Assembly (NCBI RefSeq): GCF_020404765.1
Contig: NZ_JAIVEM010000072.1
Location: 268,442 to 332,441 of the forward strand
Direction: 5' to 3'
DNA from: Paenibacillus sp. BJ-4
GTDB taxonomy: Bacteria > Bacillota > Bacilli > Paenibacillales > Paenibacillaceae
Length of the DNA: 64,000 nt
The notes beneath the pieces were generated by a model, which saw nothing but the letters and a program-made list of their open reading frames with translations, had not been told where the DNA came from and did no database searches. Position numbers and translations under genes: made by a program. Position 1 is the first letter of the stretch; each line of letters starts with the position of its first letter. Shown here piece after piece: positions 54,463 through 61,305 of this stretch.

Positions 54463-55008
54463 TCACGTTGTGATTTCATCAATTTCATTCATTTTAAAGG
54501 AGTACACCTGCTTCTCATCCACATGATACACACTCAGCAAGCTATTATCATGATCCAGGTTGAGTATGCGGCAGGGGATGCTACGCTGTCCGCCATAACG
54601 ATTCACAATTAAACGTACAAGCGTATTATCTTGTATATAGCGTTTGATCCATTCATAAGTGCTAAGTTCTTGTTGTGTTGCAGGCTTCGGCTGTGCATGG
54701 GTTTGTTTGATCTCTTGAACGGTAGTTGACTTAGTCATAGCCGCGGCAGACTTCTTTTTGGAAAACTTCTCAGCAAGCTTAGCGGCGGGATCCGATGACT
54801 CATGAGCAGACTGTTTTTTTAGATACAAAGCAGCTTCAATTAAATTACCAAGTTCGATGCCAGATTGAATCCGGCTATCGGCAATTTGATCATGTTGGCT
54901 TAAGAGGTTAAGCAAGAACTGAAGGGCCTCTACGTTCGAACGACCTTTAACTAATACATCAACATTAAATAAATAACTGGTTTCGTCTTGATTTGATTCC
55001 TTTTTCAT
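54463..55008 (-). CDS. Hypothetical protein
   Basis: 181 aa; I do not recognise a family. The N-terminal part (FNVDVLVKGRSNVEALQFLL) looks like a small folded domain. The middle (about 80-125) is a Lys/Ala/Gln/Pro-rich linker. The C-terminal part (YIQDNTLVRLIVNRYGGQRS, SVYHVDEKQVYSFKMNEIDE) is beta-rich. No signal peptide or membrane segment is seen. The ATG at 55008 follows GGAGGATG; the frame extends to 55077 without a site. Confidence 0.65.
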   Translation of the reverse strand: MKKESNQDETSYLFNVDVLVKGRSNVEALQFLLNLLSQHDQIADSRIQSGIELGNLIEAALYLKKQSAHESSDPAAKLAEKFSKKKSAAAMTKSTTVQEIKQTHAQPKPATQQELSTYEWIKRYIQDNTLVRLIVNRYGGQRSIPCRILNLDHDNSLLSVYHVDEKQVYSFKMNEIDEITT

Positions 55009-55395
55009 ACATCCTCCAGCCCAAGCCCTGGGTATATAGTCTTTTGTAGTATCTATCAATATATCATTAAAATGCAATCTGTCATAGTACCTTAGGCCCT
55101 GTTATTGGATATTAACAAAAATTCACTCTATATAAAGCTCCATACATCATTTAAAGCCCTATGCATAAAAATTTCTTGAGTATGCCCCCGAATTATAGGC
55201 TTCTGTATGTGTAAGCAACCAGATATAAATCAACCAAGTCCATTGTATACATATATTGAGAATAAATGAGGCGGAGGGTGAAATCAAGAAGTTTAAATTT
55301 TAAATATTTTACAGTATAAAAATATAACGAAGCACTGATTGCTGGGCGAGGCGATTAAGTCTGCATCGAATCACATCCGTCCAGAAGAAAAGTAA
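55009..55395. other. AT-rich intergenic region without recognised genes
   Basis: About 390 bp between the hypothetical gene and the terminator of the nucleotidyltransferase remnant. I see no ORF with coding character, no RNA gene and no clear repeat. Confidence 0.5.
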
Positions 55396-55420
55396 AATCC
55401 CCCTTAACGAAAGGGGGATT
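55396..55420 (-). terminator. Terminator of the nucleotidyltransferase remnant
   Basis: aatccccctt (55396-55405) pairs perfectly with aagggggatt (55411-55420); on the minus strand it is followed by a T-rich stretch. Confidence 0.8.
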
Positions 55421-55479
55421 GGGCATATCGAAACATGATATATTATAGTAAGCTCAATTAAAGCGGATTTTATTTGCGA

Positions 55480-56068
55480 TCAAAATGGGATTCGTTGTGA
55501 TCGAATAAGATAGTCATGTTCGACTGCCAAACTCACAAGACCACTCCAGAAATTTTCACAGGCCGAAATGATCTTCGCTGGTTCTGCTAAATCTCCGGAC
55601 ATAACCAACTTAACTACCTGATCAAATCCTTCTGGACGACTCGGCAGTTCCAGTGCCTCCGGTAGAACCATTGAGCTCGTTGAGAAAAGCTTCTGATTGT
55701 GCAACCCAACTAACATAGCCCCATATTGGGCAAACTGCATTGCCAAGTACGGCAAGTAGGTAAGGGGGCCATTTGCCCTCAACAGTAGAGACGATTTTAA
55801 GAAGAATGTCTGAACTACAGACGTTCACTTCAGCTTTCCAGGGTCCCGCCAACCATTCATGGCTAAATTCTACGGGGGCGTTTGATTCGCTTAGTACACA
55901 AAACATTTCAATGTCCGAGAAAGGGCGATCAGTACCTTTGGGAACAGATCCATAGACCCCTATAGCCAAGATTTTGTCTCTGTATACTTCATCTAACCTC
56001 GCAGCTATTTCGTGGCAAGTCTGAAGTCTCTCACTTCGAGAACTGTTGACAGGTCCATTCATGTTCAT
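55480..56068 (-). pseudogene. Kanamycin nucleotidyltransferase (ANT(4'))-like gene with internal deletion
   Basis: The 5' part (from ATG 56068) has the nucleotidyltransferase motif AIGVYGSVPKGTDRPFSDIE and FSHEWLAGPWKAEVN, up to VEGKWPP. The 3' part, in a different frame (55782-55480), has GPLTYLPYLAMQFAQYGAML, LVMSGDLAEPAKI and a C-terminus ending RIPF, matching the end of KNTase-type enzymes. Intact relatives of about 250 aa have some 55 residues between these blocks, so an internal frameshifting deletion with a junction near 55765-55782 is likely. The product would lack part of the dimer/active-site region and probably gives no resistance. Confidence 0.78.
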
Positions 56069-56464
56069 TAGTGATCCCCCTCTGTTTTATTAGGGTGAGT
56101 TGAAACTAACACATGGATGGAGGGACTCGGGCTTAACGGGGGACATTTTTTCGATTCATTCGAATCCCTCCCAGGCGATTTTGTTATGGGAATTGTACCC
56201 GAACGGGTTTATTTTAGAAAGCATGTTGCCTTTTCCATCTTGCTTACGGCCATGATAGGGCGGTTATAGGGTGAATCCATGGCTGAAGATTGTTGCTGGA
56301 GAGCGGTGGGAAATAGCGGCAAGTTTAATGCATATATTTTATGAGTAAAGCGATGATCTGATGAAGTTGTTTTTTAAGGGAACTAAAAAAATTATGGTCA
56401 ATAATTTTCTTTTCTATTGTGTGATCAATGAAATACTTAGCAGGGTTTTGTAAGTCTTAGAATA

Positions 56465-56496
56465 TACACTTCAAAAACTTCATTTTTTGAAGTGTA
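56465..56496. repeat. Perfect 13-bp inverted repeat
   Basis: tacacttcaaaaa (56465-56477) and tttttgaagtgta (56484-56496), loop of 6 nt. Confidence 0.85.
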
Positions 56497-56502
56497 CTTC
56501 TC

Positions 56503-56649
56503 ATGGGGGGAATTGGCGAAGCAATCTTCATAAACCCAATACTTGTGCCCTATGCTATAGCACTTGGATGGGACTACAGCCAAGAAAGAAATAGATGAAA
56601 AATGGAACAGGCTGATCTTCTCATAGCTGAACTAGGCATAGAGGAATGA
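56503..56649 (+). pseudogene. Short unidentified ORF remnant with one in-frame stop
   Basis: The frame from ATG 56503 reads GEAIFINPILVPYAIALGW and DYSQERNR, TGA at 56596-56598, then KMEQADLLIAELGIEE and a final TGA. Coding-like residues on both sides of the stop suggest a decayed gene (TGG to TGA would explain it). The terminator at 56663-56697 supports a former transcription unit. I recognise no family. Confidence 0.4.
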
Positions 56650-56662
56650 GTCATATGTTTAG

Positions 56663-56697
56663 GACCTCGAGGGCAACAAAAACTCAAGGTCTTTTTT
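56663..56697 (+). terminator. Terminator-like hairpin upstream of the sigma factor gene
   Basis: gacctcgag...ctcaaggtc imperfect stem followed by six T. Confidence 0.6.
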
Positions 56698-56782
56698 ATA
56701 TGGATCGAGTGAGAGAAAAAATGCAGATTAGGAGTCTTAGAAGCGAGACAAACAAAAGCCAGACCTAAAAGGAGGGGGACGC

Positions 56783-57364
56783 GTGGAGCTGACAGACGAT
56801 CATTCCATTATTGAAGCTGTACTAAAAGGCAAGAAACAAGCGTACGCGGACATTGTCCGGCGCTATCAGAATAAGCTTTACGGATTGTTCCGCAAGATGG
56901 GGTCTTCCGAAGCGGATGCTCAGGATCTGACTCAGGAGACACTACTTAAAGCCTATCGTAAACTGGGAGCACATAACCCGACGCAGAGTTTTGCCGGTTG
57001 GATGTATACAATTGCTGTCAATTTACAGAAGGACCGTGGACGCCGAAAAGATCCAAAGTCTCCGGCACAGGAAGATACATATGAACGTGAAACACCTGAA
57101 TCGAAGTTGCTGCAAAAGGAACTGCGTCTCGAATTGGATCGCTTGTTAGAGACGCTGCCCGAGCATTATCGACTTGTGTTGATTCTGCGTTACACCAACC
57201 AACTGAGTCACAAGGAGATCGCTGGTATTACTGGCATGTCGGTTCGGCAGGTTAACAACGCCGTCCACCGTGCTAAAATCAGCCTGCGCAAAACCGTAGA
57301 AGCCAAGGAGGGGCAACGTTATGAGAGTCTGGGATCGTACAACAACGAAAAAAGCCAATCTTGA
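56783..57364 (+). CDS. ECF-type RNA polymerase sigma factor
   Basis: 193 aa with sigma region 2 (VRRYQNKLYGLFRKMGSSEA, DLTQETLLKAYRKLG, FAGWMYTIAVN) and region 4 (LPEHYRLVLILRYTNQLSHK, MSVRQVNNAVHRAKISLRK), joined by a short linker. It has no region 3, as expected for ECF (sigma-W/M/V-like) factors. The GTG at 56783 follows AAAGGAGGGGG. It overlaps the downstream DUF4179 gene by 44 bp, so the two are coupled and that protein is the probable anti-sigma factor. Confidence 0.92.
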   Translation: MELTDDHSIIEAVLKGKKQAYADIVRRYQNKLYGLFRKMGSSEADAQDLTQETLLKAYRKLGAHNPTQSFAGWMYTIAVNLQKDRGRRKDPKSPAQEDTYERETPESKLLQKELRLELDRLLETLPEHYRLVLILRYTNQLSHKEIAGITGMSVRQVNNAVHRAKISLRKTVEAKEGQRYESLGSYNNEKSQS

Positions 57365-59018
57365 AACAGAGGACGGTAAATCGACGATAGAAGACAGAAA
57401 CTGGGAAAATTTGTTGTTTCACGAAAGGCTACCCAATGAGTTTACCGACCAGGTGATGCTGGCGCTGGAAGGAATCGAGATCGAACCAGCTGACAGAGCC
57501 GACGCGAGCGATCATGATGTATCCAGATACTCTCCGAGCGAACAACCAGCGGAAACGAAGGCACAGATCTTGACGGGATCGACCGAACACAGGAATCGGC
57601 GACAGAACGCAGCCGCGTACGATGACACGTCCATCGTCGCTCAGGTGAAACATTACCGCGCTGCGAGACGCACTTCACAGCTTAAAGTATGGAGTTTGGT
57701 GGTCGCCGTCGTTGTATTTGTGGTTAGCACACTGCTGTATACGCAGCCGACCCTCGCAGATATGGTGAGATCGCTGTTCGCGAAAGACAGCTATGTGGAT
57801 AGTGGTATGAAGAAGGTCCGTGAAGCAGGGCTGGTACAGATTTCGGGTGCCAGTGCTAAAGATCAGGGTTACACCCTGAAAGTCAACGAACTTATCGCCG
57901 ATTCGACTAGAATGATTATCGGGATCGAAGTTTTCGATGCTAAAGGAAACGCTGTAGCCGGGGATTTTGGTCTTCAAGATGTCGATTTCAGCCTCTTTGA
58001 TAACCAGAGAGGTGATGTTGGCGCTGTTCCTTTTGGAGTAAGCACAGGGGGCAACGAGAATATTAGCAGGATTGAGTTCGACTTTATGCGGCCGGTACTG
58101 ACCGACAAGCTGCAGCTTAGTGCGCATATCCGTGAACTGAGGCTGTATGCGGACAAACTTAATGTGGAAGCTCCTATTAAAACGGTAAAAGGAGATTGGA
58201 GACTTAATGTGGAGGCAGATCTGACCAAAGCCAAAGCGCAAACGTTGCTGACTCCGATTGATAAAACGTATGAGACGCCAAGCGGCTTACGAATTCACAT
58301 GCAGGGAGCTACCCGGACGCCGAGCGGCGGATCATTGGAATATACTACAGAGTTGACCCCAGAAGCCGCAGGCCGAGCGCTGAACGGACAAAGCGGATTC
58401 CACGAGCTTAAGTATCATCTGGAAGATGCACACGGGAAATGGCTTGGGGATAACAGAGACCCTGAATTCGGACGTCGATCTGGATTGGACCGTTGGAGTG
58501 GCAAGACACACTGGTTCTACCAGTTTAATGATTTTGCCTATGATAAGCAGCAAATTCGATTCGTATTGGACGGTTATATAATTCGAGAGAGAAGCGAGGC
58601 GTCGGTCGTGCTCGACCCGGCTCAAACTTCAGCTGTGCATCCCGTTAAATTCGAAGACTCGGGTGATGCTTATCTGTTCAAGGGGCTCAAACTTCGTCCC
58701 AACAGTTCTAATTCGGGCAAAATGTATGCAACCATTCCGGTTGGCGGTATGTTCAGTAGTCCTAACTTCACGCAAGACATCTGGGTTGCAGTTGACGAGA
58801 ATGGTAAGGAGTATTCGATGTTTTTTGGCGGAGGCTACACCACAGATCGTTCAGGTGTAATCGAGCTGCAGGAGGATGCCGGATATTTCGTCGATGGGCT
58901 AAATCAAATGCCGAAACAGCTCACGCTAAAACGAAAGGTCGTCAACCATTTGTACAAGGATGCCGATTGGTCGTTTGTCATACCGCAAACGGGAACGAAC
59001 GGCGTCATCCTGAAATAA
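57321..59018 (+). CDS. DUF4179-domain membrane protein, probable anti-sigma factor
   Basis: 565 aa. The N-terminal 120 residues are cytoplasmic and hydrophilic, including NWENLLFHERLPNEFTDQVM, which would hold the sigma factor. One membrane segment follows at about 124-143 (VWSLVVAVVVFVVSTLLYTQ). The large extracytoplasmic part starts with DUF4179 (GLVQISGASAKDQGYTLKVN, MIIGIEVFDAKGNAVAGDFG). AAGGAGGGG sets the start at 57321, inside the end of the sigma gene. The outer domain probably senses the envelope signal. The N-terminal region lacks a clear zinc-binding HxxxCxxC motif. Confidence 0.85.
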   Translation: MRVWDRTTTKKANLETEDGKSTIEDRNWENLLFHERLPNEFTDQVMLALEGIEIEPADRADASDHDVSRYSPSEQPAETKAQILTGSTEHRNRRQNAAAYDDTSIVAQVKHYRAARRTSQLKVWSLVVAVVVFVVSTLLYTQPTLADMVRSLFAKDSYVDSGMKKVREAGLVQISGASAKDQGYTLKVNELIADSTRMIIGIEVFDAKGNAVAGDFGLQDVDFSLFDNQRGDVGAVPFGVSTGGNENISRIEFDFMRPVLTDKLQLSAHIRELRLYADKLNVEAPIKTVKGDWRLNVEADLTKAKAQTLLTPIDKTYETPSGLRIHMQGATRTPSGGSLEYTTELTPEAAGRALNGQSGFHELKYHLEDAHGKWLGDNRDPEFGRRSGLDRWSGKTHWFYQFNDFAYDKQQIRFVLDGYIIRERSEASVVLDPAQTSAVHPVKFEDSGDAYLFKGLKLRPNSSNSGKMYATIPVGGMFSSPNFTQDIWVAVDENGKEYSMFFGGGYTTDRSGVIELQEDAGYFVDGLNQMPKQLTLKRKVVNHLYKDADWSFVIPQTGTNGVILK

Positions 59019-59092
59019 GCAAGCGGGTATGTATCGAGGTTGATTGATGAGAAGCGTTTTTGGTATGCTCCCTTGGTGCAAAGTAGCTATGA

Positions 59093-59506
59093 CAAGAACA
59101 GAATGAAGTAAAGCGCTTGATCAAGGTAAATCAAGTAACCACATTAAATCAGCTCACTCTGCTTTCGGAAGATACTTTCATAGGCTGCCACTTAACTAAA
59201 GAAAAGCAAAGTAATGCAATTGACCTGTCTACGCTTGCTGCGATAAGAAGAGACAATCCAGAGAGGAAGCTCGGAGCAGGACAATTTTCGCTATAGGAGC
59301 AGATAGATAATTTAAACGAATTTCACATCAATTATTTCGAATACACGCCAGTAGATTTTTATAAAAAGGCTGCTTTTGAAGTGGAATTAAGTTGCAAGAG
59401 AAGATTACAGTTCCTTAAATCGCAAACGGCTTTTTTGTCGAGGCGGATGACCGTTCATTATTAGATGATTGAAGAATTTGCTTCCAAGTTTTTGTGTGTG
59501 GTGTCA
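59093..59506 (+). pseudogene. Unidentified degraded gene
   Basis: A frame open from 59093 reads LNQLTLLSEDTFIGCHLTKE and DLSTLAAIRRDNPERKLGAG, is stopped by TAG at 59294-59296, and continues NEFHINYFEYTPVDFYKKAA FEVE to about 59390. After that the coding character appears to move to another frame (LQEKITVP, stop, IANGFFVEADDRSLLDD). The mix of stops and a frame change points to an old, decayed gene. I do not recognise the family. Confidence 0.45.
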
Positions 59507-59552
59507 TATGAATTCAAGAGCCTAAATCATACCCTGTAACCAAGGAATTTAT

Positions 59553-59582
59553 AAAAGAGGGCCGAATGGGTCCTCTTTTTCA
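59553..59582 (+). terminator. Rho-independent terminator
   Basis: aaaagagggcc (from 59553) pairs with gg-tcctctttt after a 4-5-nt loop, followed by T. Confidence 0.65.
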
Positions 59583-59621
59583 TACGGTCTAAGTGACTTG
59601 TCTAATTTACTGATTCGCCAT

Positions 59622-60137
59622 TCAGCGTGGGTTTAATTTCACCTGTGAGCCCTTGCCGCCCGTCTGGATTCCAGTTTCCTTCACTCCGGCTTCCTTTAGG
59701 TCGACCAGCAGGCGCTCCAGCACCGCTTTGGCGACAGGAGCTTCCTTCGCGCCCGATGATTTGACAACCAACTGCACCGGCTTGCCGGAACGCAGATATT
59801 TGTCCGCCTGACGCAGCTTCGTATCATAATCATGCTCCTCAATATGAGCAGTGAAGCGTAGCTCCTTGACCTTTTCTTTACCGCTCTTTCCACCAGCTCG
59901 CCCAACATTCGTTTTACGTGCTGCGGACTCTTTTTGCACGAGTGCTTTCCCTTTGCCCTTCGGAACCAGGCTGCAGGGCGGCGGACTGCTCATCAGTGAG
60001 GTACAGACCAGGTCCGCCCCTTTGGATCGGGCCATAGACAAGGCTTCTGCCTTGGAGACTATACCGAGCTGCTCCCCTCCAAGCCCAGTGAGCACCACCT
60101 CGTCAGCCTTAATTTGCTCGTTGATTAATACTGCCAC
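59622..60137 (-). CDS. Translation initiation factor IF-3 paralogue (InfC-like)
   Basis: About 172 aa. The N-domain has LINEQIKADEVVLTGLGGEQ LGIVSKAEA; the C-domain has KVKELRFTAHIEEHDYDTKL RQADKYLRSG, both clear IF-3 signatures. Between them is a long basic linker (KGKGKALVQKESAARKTN and more). The C-terminal half lacks the usual FRGRE-type basic motif and reads LVVKSSGAKEAPVAKAVL. It is not in the normal infC-rpmI-rplT operon, so it is a second, divergent IF-3. The start is GTG 60137, with AAGGGAGG upstream, or possibly ATT at 60143, a codon known from infC genes. It is divergent from a Fur-controlled iron uptake operon. Confidence 0.82.
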   Translation of the reverse strand: MAVLINEQIKADEVVLTGLGGEQLGIVSKAEALSMARSKGADLVCTSLMSSPPPCSLVPKGKGKALVQKESAARKTNVGRAGGKSGKEKVKELRFTAHIEEHDYDTKLRQADKYLRSGKPVQLVVKSSGAKEAPVAKAVLERLLVDLKEAGVKETGIQTGGKGSQVKLNPR

Positions 60138-60221
60138 GTCAATGCAGCCTCCCTTAAAAAACAATGATAAAGCTATCATAATACGGAACCTGTTTGCGAT
60201 TCAATTTTAGATTTATCCGTA

Positions 60222-60270
60222 TTGACAAAAATCACTAAGCCCTATACTCTTTTAGTGATAATGATTATCA
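60222..60270 (+). promoter_or_regulatory. Fur box and promoter of the siderophore uptake operon
   Basis: TGATAATGATTATCA (60256-60270) is a perfect Bacillus 7-1-7 Fur box. It lies just after TTGACA (60222-60227) and TATACT (60243-60248; 15-bp spacer, shorter than ideal), covering the expected start site, so Fur-Fe would block transcription. Confidence 0.85.
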
Positions 60271-60309
60271 TTTTCTAATGCAATATACATACAGGGGTGA
60301 TTGAGAGAA

Positions 60310-61305
60310 ATGAAGAAGATGTTGAATGGCCTATTATTATTTGTAGTTTTTACTATTGTATTAGCGGGCTGCGGTGCAGCTGGGGAAAGCTCGAAGACGG
60401 GAGGTACTGCAGGGTCTGAGCAGACTTCCAAAACGGCTGGTCCGGTTACGGTTAAAGACGATCACGGGGAAGTCAAGCTGGACAAGCCAGCGGAGCGTGT
60501 CGTTGTACTCGAATGGACGTTTACCGAAGACCTGATTGCACTTGGCGTACAGCCGGTCGGGAATGCGGATAATGCAAACTACAAGCTGTGGGTGACGCCA
60601 GAGGCGAAGCTGGCTGATACCGTAACTGATATCGGCACACGGGGCGAACCGAATCTGGAAGCGATTGCGGCGCTCAAGCCGGATCTTATTATCTCTAACG
60701 CCGATAACAATGCAGCGATCTATGCGCAGCTCAAGGGAATTGCACCAACGATAGAATTCGATCCTTACAAGGGGAACGGCTATGATTACGACCGTATGGT
60801 CGAAATCTTCAAGCAGGTCGCCGTGGCTACCGGTAAAACGGAACAGGCTGATAAGGTCCTAAGCGAACTTGACAAGCACTATGCAGATGCAAAAGCTACA
60901 TTGGAGAAAGCGGGCAAAGCAGATTTCCACTATGCGCTGACACAGGCCTTTACGGCTCAAAATGCTGCCAGTCTGCGAATGTTCAAGGATAATTCGGTTG
61001 TAGCGGGGACGCTTGCGAAAATCGGCATGGTGAACGACTGGAAGTCGGACAAGACCGAGAAATACGGCTTTAGCACCGTTGGCATTGAAGCTCTTCCAGC
61101 TGTACAGGACAGCAATTTTATCTATATTACGCAAAAAACGGACGATGTATTTGGAGCCGCTATGAAGAACAACTCGGTATGGAACGGACTGGATTTTGTC
61201 AAAGAAAAACGGACCTACCCACTGGACGGTACAACATGGACGTTCGGCGGCCCAATCTCATCCAAAGTACTGGTTGATCAGGTAGTCGGAGTTCTAACGA
61301 AATGA
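60310..61305 (+). CDS. Iron-siderophore ABC transporter substrate-binding lipoprotein
   Basis: About 331 aa. Lipoprotein signal with lipobox VLAGC, then the helical-backbone binding-protein fold of the FecB/FepB class: PAERVVVLEWTFTEDLIALG, GTRGEPNLEAIAALKPDLII, TPLDGTTWTFGGP-like C-terminal region. It captures ferric siderophore (citrate or hydroxamate type) outside the membrane. The ATG at 60310 follows GGGGTG; the TTG at 60301 is an alternative. It overlaps the permease gene by 4 bp and is preceded by a Fur box. Confidence 0.93.
   Translation: MKKMLNGLLLFVVFTIVLAGCGAAGESSKTGGTAGSEQTSKTAGPVTVKDDHGEVKLDKPAERVVVLEWTFTEDLIALGVQPVGNADNANYKLWVTPEAKLADTVTDIGTRGEPNLEAIAALKPDLIISNADNNAAIYAQLKGIAPTIEFDPYKGNGYDYDRMVEIFKQVAVATGKTEQADKVLSELDKHYADAKATLEKAGKADFHYALTQAFTAQNAASLRMFKDNSVVAGTLAKIGMVNDWKSDKTEKYGFSTVGIEALPAVQDSNFIYITQKTDDVFGAAMKNNSVWNGLDFVKEKRTYPLDGTTWTFGGPISSKVLVDQVVGVLTK

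Larger units (their letters stand above)
56069..56782. other. Gene-poor region with a palindrome, an ORF remnant and a terminator
   Basis: 714 bp. It holds a perfect 13-bp inverted repeat (56465-56477 / 56484-56496) and a 49-codon reading frame 56503-56649 interrupted by TGA at 56596. A terminator-like hairpin gacct...aggtc with T tract lies at 56663-56697. The first 390 bp show nothing I can identify. Confidence 0.6.
59019..59621. other. Intergenic region with a decayed reading frame
   Basis: About 600 bp without an intact gene. It contains the remnant described at 59093 and a terminator at 59553-59582. Confidence 0.6.
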
